Below are positions 18,383 to 26,795 of a stretch of DNA of 64,000 bases, in pieces. Position numbers and translations under genes: made by a program. The DNA lies in the NCBI RefSeq assembly GCF_963668215.1, contig NZ_OY764190.1, positions 496,001 to 560,000 of the forward strand. The letters run 5' to 3'. Below the pieces are notes generated by a model. It did not search any database and was not told the DNA's origin. It saw only the letters and a list, made by a program, of their open reading frames with translations. Positions within the stretch are counted from its first letter, which is position 1. The number at the start of each line of letters is the position of its first letter. The stretch comes from an uncultured Desulfosarcina sp. (GTDB lineage: Bacteria > Desulfobacterota > Desulfobacteria > Desulfobacterales > Desulfosarcinaceae).

Positions 18383-20542
18383 ATGACGCACAAATCGATT
18401 TCCATCATGACGGCGATTTTACTCTCTGTCGCCTTTTGCGTCTTTGTCATGGTCTATGAAAGATTCGCCGTGGACCGCGCCCACGAGCGCATCGAAACCC
18501 ATGCGCGCATCATCGAAGATGCCATGTGGAACTACAACCGCCAGGGGATCCACGAATACCTGAGGCTGGCGGCATTCTCGGACAGATACGAATCGTTGAC
18601 CGTTGTTCACCGCAATGGAGAAGTGTTCCACGAAATTTACCAGGCGTCCCTGCCAAGCATCGACCAGATGCTGATTGCCGCCCACCTGATCCCGAGGGTC
18701 CAGCTGCAGGCCACCGTATCCCACCGGGGCGAAACCATCGGTTATGTAAAAGCCGTCTGGCTGCCCCGCACCATCTACACCCATGCCAATGTGTTTCTGG
18801 CCCTGGTGTCGATCTTTATTATCATCCAACTCCAGCTTCGGCTGCTGCGATCCAAAACCAAACTCGAAGAGCGGGTGATGGAACGAACGGCCGAACTGGT
18901 AGCCTCCAACCTGGAATTGAAAAGGGAGATCGACGAACGCATCCGGGCCGAGAAGGCCCTTCGCACCAGCGAGATGAAATACCGCTTCCTTTCGGAAAGC
19001 ATCAACGATGTCATCTGGTCCATGGATATGGCCATGCACTACACCTATATCAGCCCGGCGGCCACCCGGGTTCACGGCTGGGATGACACGTACCTTGGCA
19101 CGCTGACGGCGAATAAAGCCCTCACCCCATCATCGTTTCGCGAGGTACGCGATTTGATCGGCAAACATCTGGCCAGGGGCGACCGAACCGGCGATTACCG
19201 CACAACCATGACGGCCGAACTGGAAGTGATCAACAAGGACGGCTCGACCACGCTTTGTGAAGTGACCGCCTCGTTCATTCTGGACGAAAACGACAAGCCC
19301 ACGGGCATCCTGGGCGTCTCCCGGGATATCACCGAACGCCGCAAAGCCGAGGCTGAGAAGGCCGAACTGCAGAAAAAGCTGGAGCGCTCCAAGAAAATGG
19401 AGTCCCTGGGGCTGCTTGCCGGCGGCGTGGCCCACGACCTGAATAATGTCCTTTCCGGGATTGTCAGTTATCCGGACCTTTTGCTGATGGACCTTCCCGA
19501 AGACAGCCCCATGCGCGCACCCATCGAAACCATCAAGACTTCGGGACAAAAAGCCGCCACCATCGTACAGGACCTGTTGACCCTGGCCCGCCGGGGCGTC
19601 AGCGCCAACGAAGTTCTCAATATCAACGATCTCATCCGCGAACTGCAGCGATCGGCCGAATATGTCGAACTGCTCGCGCTATATCCGGATGTGAGCATCT
19701 CTTTCGATCTGGCGGACGATCTTCCCAATATCAAAGGCTCCGCCGTTCACCTGAACAAAACCTTCATGAACCTGATTGTCAATGCAGCCGAGGCCCAGGC
19801 CGGTGGCGGTGAAATTTACGTTGCCACCAAGAGCCTCTATCTGGACCGCCCCATCAAAGGGTACAATACGGTCGAAGCCGGGGAGTACGTTCACCTGCAG
19901 GTGAAGGATTCCGGCGGAGGCATCAGCGAAACGGACATCAACCACATTTTCGAGCCCTTCTACACCAAGAAGAAAATGGGGCGCAGCGGCACCGGCCTAG
20001 GTCTGGCGGTGGTCTGGGGCACGGTTCAGGATCACAAAGGCTACATCGATGTACACAGTCAATCGGACAAAGGCACCACTTTCGACCTGTACTTCCCGCT
20101 GTCCAGAGAAGCGGTGAAGGAGAAGACCGCGTCGCTCAACTTAGAGGACATCAAGGGCAACGGCGAACGCGTCCTGGTGGTGGACGACCTGGAATCCCAG
20201 CGGGCCATCGCCACCCACCTGCTTCAGCGGCTGAACTATTCGGCCTTTGCGGTGGACAGCGGTGAAGCCGCTGTCGAATACTTGCAGAACAATACGGTGG
20301 ATCTGGTGGTTCTGGACATGATCATGGACCCGGGCATGGACGGGTTGGAAACCTGGCGGCAAATCGTCAGCATTCATCCGGGCCAGCGTGCCATCATCGC
20401 CAGCGGTTACGCCGAAACCGAAAAAGTTAAAACCGCCCAGCGATTGGGCGCCGGGCAATACCTGAGAAAACCCTATATGATTGAGAATCTGGGCAAGACG
20501 GTTAAAAAGGCGCTGGCCGCCTCCGACGAAAAGGAAAACTGA
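18383..20542 (+). CDS. Hybrid sensor histidine kinase (membrane sensor, PAS, HisKA, HATPase, receiver)
   Basis: 719 aa from the ATG at 18383; a GTG at 18371 is an alternative closer to a GGAAGG. Order: TM1 (about 8-25); short periplasmic domain (25-130); TM2 (about 133-155); coiled coil; PAS (about 195-325) ending in Asp-Ile-Thr-Glu-Arg-Arg; HisKA with Gly-Gly-Val-Ala-His-Asp-Leu-Asn-Asn; HATPase with Asp-Ser-Gly-Gly-Gly-Ile and Gly-Thr-Gly-Leu-Gly-Leu; then a receiver domain (about 595-715) with the phosphoacceptor in Val-Val-Leu-Asp-Met and Lys in Leu-Arg-Lys-Pro-Tyr. Its stop is directly followed by the start codon of the PocR-PAS gene, so the two formed one operon before that gene was disrupted. 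Confidence 0.92.
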   Translation: MTHKSISIMTAILLSVAFCVFVMVYERFAVDRAHERIETHARIIEDAMWNYNRQGIHEYLRLAAFSDRYESLTVVHRNGEVFHEIYQASLPSIDQMLIAAHLIPRVQLQATVSHRGETIGYVKAVWLPRTIYTHANVFLALVSIFIIIQLQLRLLRSKTKLEERVMERTAELVASNLELKREIDERIRAEKALRTSEMKYRFLSESINDVIWSMDMAMHYTYISPAATRVHGWDDTYLGTLTANKALTPSSFREVRDLIGKHLARGDRTGDYRTTMTAELEVINKDGSTTLCEVTASFILDENDKPTGILGVSRDITERRKAEAEKAELQKKLERSKKMESLGLLAGGVAHDLNNVLSGIVSYPDLLLMDLPEDSPMRAPIETIKTSGQKAATIVQDLLTLARRGVSANEVLNINDLIRELQRSAEYVELLALYPDVSISFDLADDLPNIKGSAVHLNKTFMNLIVNAAEAQAGGGEIYVATKSLYLDRPIKGYNTVEAGEYVHLQVKDSGGGISETDINHIFEPFYTKKKMGRSGTGLGLAVVWGTVQDHKGYIDVHSQSDKGTTFDLYFPLSREAVKEKTASLNLEDIKGNGERVLVVDDLESQRAIATHLLQRLNYSAFAVDSGEAAVEYLQNNTVDLVVLDMIMDPGMDGLETWRQIVSIHPGQRAIIASGYAETEKVKTAQRLGAGQYLRKPYMIENLGKTVKKALAASDEKEN

Positions 20543-21489
20543 ATGGATGCACTATTCAAAGAAATGTCGGATATCCGCTTCCAGGACTTGATCGATTTAT
20601 CCGCCTTGCAGAATTTGACAACCAGTTTTTCCCGCCTGACCGGGCTTGCCACTGCGATATTGGACCTTGAAGGCAACGTATTATCCTTTTCCGGGTGGCA
20701 GGAAATTTGTTTGGAATTTCACAGGAAGAACCCAATTACCGCGAAAAGATGTCTGGAGAGCGACACGATTCTAGCCGGCAATTTGGCAAAGGGAAACCAT
20801 TTCAATGTATATAAATGCAAAAATGGCCTGGTCGATGTCGCCGTACCGATAACCATAGAAAATATTCATACAGGCAATCTGTTTATCGGGCAGTTTCTGT
20901 TCGAACCGCCTGACACCGCAACCTTCGCTCAACAGGCCGATCAATTCGGATTCGATAAAAAATGGTATCTCGATGCCCTTTCAAAGGTTCCGATTATCTC
21001 GACCGAAAATCTTGATCAGGCGATTGATTTTTTAAAAAATCTGACAACGCTTATCGGAAGCTCGGGGTATGACAGGAAAAAACTGATCGAACTGAACAAG
21101 GATCTTGAGTTCCGCATCCAGGAAAGAACCGCTGAACTGGCTTACAGCAACGAGCAGCTTCGTGTGCTTTCCGAAGCCTCATTCGAAGGCATTATCATTT
21201 CCGAAAATCTATTGATCGTCGAAGCCAACGGCATCATGGCAAAAATGTTCGGTTTCGCGAAAGAGACCGAACTTGTCGGTGTCAAGTTTACCGATCTTGT
21301 ATCGGAAGAGAAGCGATCGGATGTAAACGATAAAATGGTTTCCGGTTACGACAGGCCTTATGAAACCCTCGGGTTGAAAAAAGACGGCGCTGCATTTCCC
21401 ATCCAAGTCCATGGAAAAACGTTTGTTTATAACTGAAGTTTCGCAGTTAAAATTCGGACATTTTATAGGGATAATAATCTGAAAATATT

Positions 21490-22792
21490 CAGTAATTTCC
21501 GGCTAAGTACTTGCATTAACGGTATGTAATTCTTGCTCTTTAAAATTTGAATCAGGGGGTTTGCCAAAAACACCAGCGCGTAATTCATTCCGGATTTTTA
21601 TGCGCAGTTGGCGGACTCTCTTGATGGAAACGCGCTCGTTAAATTGGCGATGGCAATAGATTGCCAGCAACAAATAGGTGATCAGACCTGCCAGAATTTG
21701 CACCATCAAGCCATGCTCGCTCCTGGCGATGAGATGATACACTTTAAGGTGCCGTTTCCACCAAGCGAAAAAATTTTCGATATCCCATCGGAGCTTATAG
21801 GCAGTGGCGATTTGCTCGGCAGTTAAATCAAAACGATTCGTAGCGATCCAGTATTTAACGCGATCCACCTCGTAACCCACCAAACGAAGTGGGGTTTGTG
21901 TTTGATTGACTTCCGTGGTGCCCAGAACAACGATGGCATCAAAAAAAACGATACTATCAGAGGCAATGGGGTTTTGTTTAATGATCGTTTTCTTGGTGCT
22001 GGCTTTAATCCGGCACATAAACAGCTTTCCATCATTCTGCCATTGGTCAAAGCGTTGATGGCTTTGATAACCCCGGTCCATCACACCGGTTTGACCGTCA
22101 GACAGGATCAAGCTGACGAAAGGTCTTTCAGCCCCGTTACCATCGGTAAGATAAAGCTTTCTTGGAATCGCCCGGTTCAGATCAAAACCGACGTGGACCT
22201 TCGCCTTCTTGGATTTTTTACGGTAGTCGGCCCAATGCATGGATAAGGTTGCATCGATGAGGGAACCGTCGATCCCCACCAGATCACCGAGTTCGGGATG
22301 TTGCTTGGGTAAAATCGAAGATGCCTGAGCTTGTAAGTTCTGATAGACATACATGAACTGTTCAAGTCCCCGGCTGTTGGTGGCCTCTGAGAAGCTGCTC
22401 TTTTTGATTCCGTTTTCTGGTGCGATGGCACTTTTGGCAAAATCATCTTCTTCAAGCACTTGCAGCAGGTGTTGAGCAGAATGGTGTTCTTCAAGATGAA
22501 AGTAAACCAGCGCGCGCAGATGTTCCTCAAAAGTCATCTGCAATGGTCGGTTTCCTTTGGAATCAAGAGCTGGCATCCGTGATGTTGCCTCAGTCGCTGG
22601 TTGAAAAAAAGAGAAAAACTCCAGGGCATTGAGCTTTTGGAAAGGGTCGAATGTGCGTGGCATGTATAACCTCTTGATATAATAGGGTATACAAAACGCC
22701 GCCCATATTGACGACCCAATGTCAAGCAAAAATATCGTTTAACCTGCTGATTTTAAATTATTTTTATGCAATTCCTTAACCGGATTTTACTG
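21490..22792 (-). mobile_element. Second IS4-family-like insertion sequence (1303 bp) nested in the first
   Basis: The terminal inverted repeats start CAGTAATTTCCGGCTAAG at 21490 and end ...CGGATTTTACTG at 22792; 22 of 27 terminal bases match. A 9-bp duplication GAAAATATT flanks it at 21481-21489 and 22793-22801. It carries one transposase gene on the minus strand. It inserted into the leader region upstream of the first element's transposase gene. Confidence 0.9.
21503..22729 (-). CDS. Transposase of the nested IS (IS4-type DDE)
   Basis: 408 aa by the longest reading; the Met in Leu-Tyr-Met-Pro-Arg-Thr-Phe-Asp-Pro about 22 codons in (near 22663) is the more typical start. The DDE catalytic core is suggested by Val-Gly-Ile-Asp-Gly-Ser-Leu-Ile-Asp, Gly-Val-Met-Asp-Arg-Gly-Tyr, and the C-terminal Tyr-x2-Arg-x3-Glu-x6-Lys signature (Tyr-Lys-Leu-Arg-Trp-Asp-Ile-Glu-Asn-Phe-Phe-x2-Trp-Lys) of IS4 transposases. 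The frame is intact from end to end, so the enzyme may be functional. Confidence 0.88.
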   Translation of the reverse strand: MLDIGSSIWAAFCIPYYIKRLYMPRTFDPFQKLNALEFFSFFQPATEATSRMPALDSKGNRPLQMTFEEHLRALVYFHLEEHHSAQHLLQVLEEDDFAKSAIAPENGIKKSSFSEATNSRGLEQFMYVYQNLQAQASSILPKQHPELGDLVGIDGSLIDATLSMHWADYRKKSKKAKVHVGFDLNRAIPRKLYLTDGNGAERPFVSLILSDGQTGVMDRGYQSHQRFDQWQNDGKLFMCRIKASTKKTIIKQNPIASDSIVFFDAIVVLGTTEVNQTQTPLRLVGYEVDRVKYWIATNRFDLTAEQIATAYKLRWDIENFFAWWKRHLKVYHLIARSEHGLMVQILAGLITYLLLAIYCHRQFNERVSIKRVRQLRIKIRNELRAGVFGKPPDSNFKEQELHTVNAST

Positions 22793-22882
22793 GAAAATAT
22801 TAAGAAAATAATTGAAAAGCGGCTCTGAATTTAGTATATTAGACATCGCCAAACACCTAATATCACTAAAGAAAGAACCGCT

Positions 22883-24265
22883 ATGAATCACTTTAATACA
22901 TTTTCCCTCTCCTTGCAAAAACAATCTGATTCGGGCCGGATCATTGACGACCGTGAACTCAATCGTGCGTTCACTGAACTCAAGTTCCATTCATTGGCCC
23001 GACAAAGCAACATCACCAAAAAAAGAGGTTATGAAACACTCTCGCTCATATTTGTTTTCGTACTACTGCCTTTTCTCAAGCGAAGCCTCAACAGTTTCTG
23101 TAATGGCGGCTATATACAAAACTACGTCCAGGCCCATAAAGACGCGTTCTACCGGTTCTTGAACAATGAACACTTCAATTGGAGAAAGCTGGTCCAGATG
23201 TTGGCATCAAAGATCATAGCCATGCGTAAGAATGTCCCATTGAAAGAAAAAGTATTGATCGCCGATGACTCCATCTGCCCCAAATCGGGCAAAGAGATCG
23301 AATTGGTCAGCTATCATTTCGATCACAAAGTCAGGCGTTCCATTCTTGGCAACCAGTATCTGCAATTGGGTTTTCATGACGGGTTGCATTTTTTTCCGAT
23401 CGATGGTGCCTTTCATACATCCAGCCACCGGCCCAACACCGATATACGGGATATCGACAAGCGTACCAACGGCTGGAAACGACGTAGGGAAGCGCTGAGT
23501 AAAAAAACCGACGTTCTTGTTCAGATGCTCGCCAGAGCTTGGAGGTCGGGCATCGATGCCAGCTTCGTCTTGTTCGACAGTTGGTTTGCCCACGACGATA
23601 TCATCCGTCGCATCGTCGATGTCGGTTATGGCGTCATCTGCCGATTGAAGCGCAACCGGGTTAAATACGGTTATCAAGGCGGCGCATACACGCTCAAACA
23701 GCTATGGCAGCAGGTCGCCAAAAAACAAACCTTCTGGATCAAGGATCGCACGATCAAGGGCGCATGCCTCGATGTCACGTTGAAAAAGACCGGCTCGGTT
23801 CGGGTGCTGTTCGTTTCCGATGGCCGCAAACAGTGGCAGGTCCTGCTTTGCACCGATACCGACCTGGAACCGTCCCGGATTCTTGACTATTACGCCCGTC
23901 GCTGGGCCATCGAAGTATACTTTAAAGATGCCAAGCAGATGCTTTACATGGTAAAAGAGCAAAGCAATACGTTTGACGCCTTGATCGCCAGCCAGAGCCT
24001 GGTAATGATCCGGTATCTGATATTGGTCTACATCCAGATAAAACACGGACTGAACATCTGCGTTGGCCCGCTGTTTCGGCAAACGTCAGACGATCAGTCA
24101 TTATGGATGTTCAGTCGTGCCGTCTGGGGCCGTGTCAAAGAACTGATTTTCAAGTCAAGTGATATACTTTCGCACCGTATCGAACCTGATTTGCTTTTTC
24201 ATTTTATTGATATCATAGAAGATCTCATCGCTGAACAAAGTCGATGGGTTACTGCGAAACTTTAG
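22883..24265 (+). CDS. Transposase of the outer IS (IS4-type DDE)
   Basis: 460 aa, full length. Catalytic Asp candidates are in Leu-Ile-Ala-Asp-Asp-Ser near residue 130 and Leu-Phe-Asp-Ser-Trp-Phe near 235. The IS4 YREK signature reads Tyr-Ala-Arg-Arg-Trp-Ala-Ile-Glu-Val-Tyr-Phe-Lys-Asp-Ala-Lys near residue 340. The reading frame is intact, but the 81-nt region upstream of the ATG is now separated from the original left end by the nested IS, which may have removed its promoter. Confidence 0.9.
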   Translation: MNHFNTFSLSLQKQSDSGRIIDDRELNRAFTELKFHSLARQSNITKKRGYETLSLIFVFVLLPFLKRSLNSFCNGGYIQNYVQAHKDAFYRFLNNEHFNWRKLVQMLASKIIAMRKNVPLKEKVLIADDSICPKSGKEIELVSYHFDHKVRRSILGNQYLQLGFHDGLHFFPIDGAFHTSSHRPNTDIRDIDKRTNGWKRRREALSKKTDVLVQMLARAWRSGIDASFVLFDSWFAHDDIIRRIVDVGYGVICRLKRNRVKYGYQGGAYTLKQLWQQVAKKQTFWIKDRTIKGACLDVTLKKTGSVRVLFVSDGRKQWQVLLCTDTDLEPSRILDYYARRWAIEVYFKDAKQMLYMVKEQSNTFDALIASQSLVMIRYLILVYIQIKHGLNICVGPLFRQTSDDQSLWMFSRAVWGRVKELIFKSSDILSHRIEPDLLFHFIDIIEDLIAEQSRWVTAKL

Positions 24266-24652
24266 TTTATAAGGATCAAAAATTCCGAGGGGCCGCGATT
24301 CGAGACCTTACGGAACAAAAAAAGGCTCAAGAAGAAATTCAGGCATTGAGAGGCATCCTGCCCCTGTGCATTTTTGCAAAAAGATTCGCAACGACAAAGG
24401 ATACTGGGAGCAGGTCGATACCTACATCAATTTACACATGGGAGCCGATATCAGCCACAGCATTTGCCCTGAATGCGCCAAGATTCATTACCCCGGTCTC
24501 CTGGAGGAACCTTCCGAGATCCCGCCCAAAATCTGAATTCGATTCTTTTTTTGCGATTGACAAACCCACCCAAAATCGATTTACTCATTTTTCCTGATCC
24601 GACGATTTCATACTCAATCTGCCAAGAAACGACACTCTGACGGAGGCTTCCG

Positions 24653-25306
24653 ATGACACCGGCGTCCCAACAGGCACTGGAAGGGCTGCGCGATCTGTCC
24701 ACGCTCAAATGGTATGTGATTCCGCTGCTGGCTTACACCTTTTACATCTATACCCTGGAAATGAAGAAAGCCCGGGCCACGGGCAACTGGAATGCCGTAT
24801 TCGCCGGCCTGACCGTATTCGGCATGGATTTTATCAACGAAACCTGGAATGGATGGGTGCTGGTCTTCACCCAGCGGTCGGCTTTCTGGACCGCACCCGG
24901 CGAAACGGCCCTTCGCACCATGGTGGGCTGGAATATCGAAATCATGTTCATGTTTGCCATCTCGGGTATCATTTACGCCAACACCGTGTCCGAAGACCGC
25001 AATGAAAAAATTCTGGGCATCCCCAACTGGTGGTTCTGGGCCATCGGCTATTCGGTCTTCTGTGTATTCGTGGAATGCCTGCTCAACAAGGGAGGGCACC
25101 TGGTCTGGGAATACCCCTTCTGGCATCGATCCTTCAAGGGCGTCTGGCTGATTTTTTTCTTCGGCTATTTCCATTTTTATGTGGCCGCCCTGCTGGTCAT
25201 GGGTATGCGAACCATCCGGGCCAAGGCAATTACCGTCGCGACACTTTACGGGATCGCCGTGGTCGGCAACATTTTCGGAATGGGAATCATGGGCTGGACA
25301 TATTGA
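24653..25306 (+). CDS. Hypothetical multi-pass membrane protein
   Basis: 217 aa, rich in aromatic residues, with about six predicted membrane spans (roughly 20-37, 50-75, 88-110, 123-142, 158-182, 190-215). No enzyme or transporter family is recognised. An Asn-Glu-Thr-Trp-Asn motif in the second span region and a Cys-Val-Phe-Val-Glu-Cys motif in the fourth are distinctive. It starts after GACGGAGG, 116 nt downstream of the broken sensor gene, and is followed by the HNH gene on the same strand; no functional link is evident. Confidence 0.7.
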   Translation: MTPASQQALEGLRDLSTLKWYVIPLLAYTFYIYTLEMKKARATGNWNAVFAGLTVFGMDFINETWNGWVLVFTQRSAFWTAPGETALRTMVGWNIEIMFMFAISGIIYANTVSEDRNEKILGIPNWWFWAIGYSVFCVFVECLLNKGGHLVWEYPFWHRSFKGVWLIFFFGYFHFYVAALLVMGMRTIRAKAITVATLYGIAVVGNIFGMGIMGWTY

Positions 25307-25420
25307 CAACCTAATCATTTTCTAACGGGAGCATGACAACCGGGTCTGGTATGTTCGGACGACAAACCGAATCAACTTGACTGAAAACCGGCAAAACCCT
25401 TCCCGCAAAGGGACATCGCC

Positions 25421-25927
25421 ATGGGCGAATCGTGCGTATTACTCAACGGAGACTACACTTTTCTCGGTCTGGTGGACTGGAAAAGGGCCATGGGCCTGAT
25501 GTTTGCCGAAAAAGTCAGGGTCCTGAAGTTTTCCGATCGGGTGATACAGGGCGTGAGCAGGACGTTCCGGACGCCGGCGGTGGCGGTGCTGATCAAGGTG
25601 GTTCGAAGCGTATACCGCGGCCGCGTTCCCTTTTCGCGGCGCAATGTAATGGTACGGGACCGCTTTACCTGCGCCTACTGCGGAACCCGGTCCCACCCCA
25701 TCACCATGGACCACGTCATTCCCCGTTCACGGGGCGGCAAAACCGACTTTGACAATTGTGTGGCCTGCTGCCGGGCCTGCAACCAGAAAAAGGGCGCTCG
25801 CCTGCCCAACGAAGCCGGAATGCCCCTGCGGCGGCGTCCCTGGCAGCCCACCATCGCCGAATTCATCCGGATCCGCCTCCGGCAGTCCGATGTCTACGAG
25901 CTGCTCGTGGAATTGGGACTGCTGTAG
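25421..25927 (+). CDS. HNH endonuclease domain protein
   Basis: 168 aa. Residues about 85-130 form an HNH zinc-finger nuclease: Cys-Ala-Tyr-Cys-Gly, Ile-Thr-Met-Asp-His-Val-Ile-Pro-Arg-Ser-Arg-Gly-Gly, then Asp-Asn-Cys-Val-x-Cys-Cys-x2-Cys-Asn-x2-Lys. The N-terminal 80 residues resemble those of a chromosomal HNH family common in Proteobacteria and Desulfobacterota that is not tied to a mobile element. The target is unknown. It is not next to a methylase or phage gene, so restriction or phage packaging is not supported here. Confidence 0.85.
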   Translation: MGESCVLLNGDYTFLGLVDWKRAMGLMFAEKVRVLKFSDRVIQGVSRTFRTPAVAVLIKVVRSVYRGRVPFSRRNVMVRDRFTCAYCGTRSHPITMDHVIPRSRGGKTDFDNCVACCRACNQKKGARLPNEAGMPLRRRPWQPTIAEFIRIRLRQSDVYELLVELGLL

Positions 25928-25958
25928 GTCGTTTCATCAACCGGTAAACCCGTAACAA

Positions 25959-26507
25959 TCAACACACCGGAGGTTGCAGCCTCGGCGGATCGGGGTCCAG
26001 CGACCGCAGCTTGTCCAGCAGCAGTTGGGGGTCGAAATGGGGTCTCAGCCGCTGCCGGTATTGTTCTATCGCGTCCAGGGCTTTTGTGCCGATGCGCCGG
26101 GCCGCACTGCGATTGCCCTGCTCCAGGTGCACATAGGCGCCGGCTGCCCGGATAAGGGCCTGCAGCAATCTTTTCTCATCACCCTCGGCCGCCATCCAGA
26201 ACGGCTCCAGATATTCGTGGGTTTCAAAAAAAAGGCGGTGGTTCCAGATCAGCGGGGCGATGTCCAGCGGGTCATCGGCCGGATGATCCCCCAGGTCCGC
26301 CAACACCCCTTCATAGGCAGCCAGCCGTTGGTCGATGTACTCCCGGACCACAGGCGGCGGATCGCCGTTTAGAAAGAATCCGGCCATGCGATGCACCGGT
26401 TTCAGCGCCCTGTCTTCCAGGGCTTCTTTGAATCCCTCGGACAGCGCGTTGCGGACATTGCGGCACAGCCGGTTGTTGAAGGGATCGAAACGATCGATTT
26501 CGCTCAT
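25959..26507 (-). CDS. DUF309 domain-containing protein
   Basis: 182 aa. The diagnostic DUF309 helix pair is present: Phe-Phe-Glu-Thr-His-Glu-x-Leu-Glu-x2-Trp (about 95-106) followed by Leu-Leu-Gln-Ala-Leu-Ile-x-Ala-Ala-Gly-Ala-Tyr-Val-His (about 115-130). The family is all-helical, cytoplasmic and of unknown function. It is divergent from the rho transcription unit, with the shared 288-nt gap holding a plus-strand promoter. Confidence 0.8.
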   Translation of the reverse strand: MSEIDRFDPFNNRLCRNVRNALSEGFKEALEDRALKPVHRMAGFFLNGDPPPVVREYIDQRLAAYEGVLADLGDHPADDPLDIAPLIWNHRLFFETHEYLEPFWMAAEGDEKRLLQALIRAAGAYVHLEQGNRSAARRIGTKALDAIEQYRQRLRPHFDPQLLLDKLRSLDPDPPRLQPPVC

Positions 26508-26568
26508 GTAGGGCTCCTGTTCCTGTCATCCATCGATGTACCGGAATCGATGAATGCGTCGATAATGG

Positions 26569-26597
26569 TTGTCAGACAGGTCAAACTGTTTTAATAT
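26569..26597 (+). promoter_or_regulatory. Probable promoter of the short rho gene
   Basis: TTGTCA (26569-26574), a 17-nt spacer, TAATAT (26592-26597). It leaves a leader of roughly 190 nt before the GTG start at 26796. Long leaders upstream of rho serve autogenous termination control in other bacteria; whether this one does is inference. Confidence 0.5.
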
Positions 26598-26795
26598 AGC
26601 ATTCGTTCAGTCGCGATTGTTACCACTCGGCCATCGCCAGCGTCAAACGAGCGAGACTCCCACCGGTTCAATTTCAACCAAGGGTACCAGGTTTCACGAC
26701 CAGCCACAATCCGACTCCGGTATTTCAACCGGCAACAATTAGGTATTTAACGTTCGCAAGGGACAGTCCTAAACTATCAATCGAAAGGAGCATCC

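Larger units (their letters stand above)
21432..24266 (+). mobile_element. IS4-family-like insertion sequence (about 1.52 kb) interrupted by a second IS
   Basis: The ends are 16-bp inverted repeats: ACTGAAGTTTCGCAGT at 21432 and the complement of ACTAAAGTTTCGCAGT ending at 24266 (one mismatch). A 5-bp target duplication TTATA flanks it (21427-21431 and 24267-24271). Excluding the nested element and its 9-bp duplication the IS is 1523 bp, a normal IS4-family size. It carries one transposase gene (22883-24265) whose last codons run into the right inverted repeat. Confidence 0.9.
20543..24536 (+). pseudogene. PocR-domain/PAS sensor gene, split by an insertion sequence and frameshifted
   Basis: The 5' part (20543-21431) encodes a PocR-type ligand-binding domain (about residues 10-180, with Cys residues and Asp-Val-Ala-Val-Pro-Ile), a coiled coil and most of a PAS domain. 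It breaks off at 21431. The rest resumes at 24272: removing 21432-24271 (the insertion and one 5-bp duplicate) joins Lys-Thr-Phe-Val-Tyr to Lys-Asp-Gln-Lys-Phe-Arg-Gly in frame, followed by the Asp-Leu-Thr-Glu-Gln-Lys PAS ending. A 1-nt deletion near 24370-24375 then shifts the frame inside the Cys-x2-Cys-Lys-Lys tail. Restoring one base gives a tail like that of the protein at 2744-3736, ending at the TGA at 24534-24536. Fragment lengths sum to one base short of a whole number of codons, consistent with a single deletion. Confidence 0.88.

Noticed and set aside
25421..25927. HNH protein as part of a defence or phage system
   Set aside because: Neighbours are a membrane protein, DUF309 and rho; there is no methylase, ATPase or phage gene to support it.
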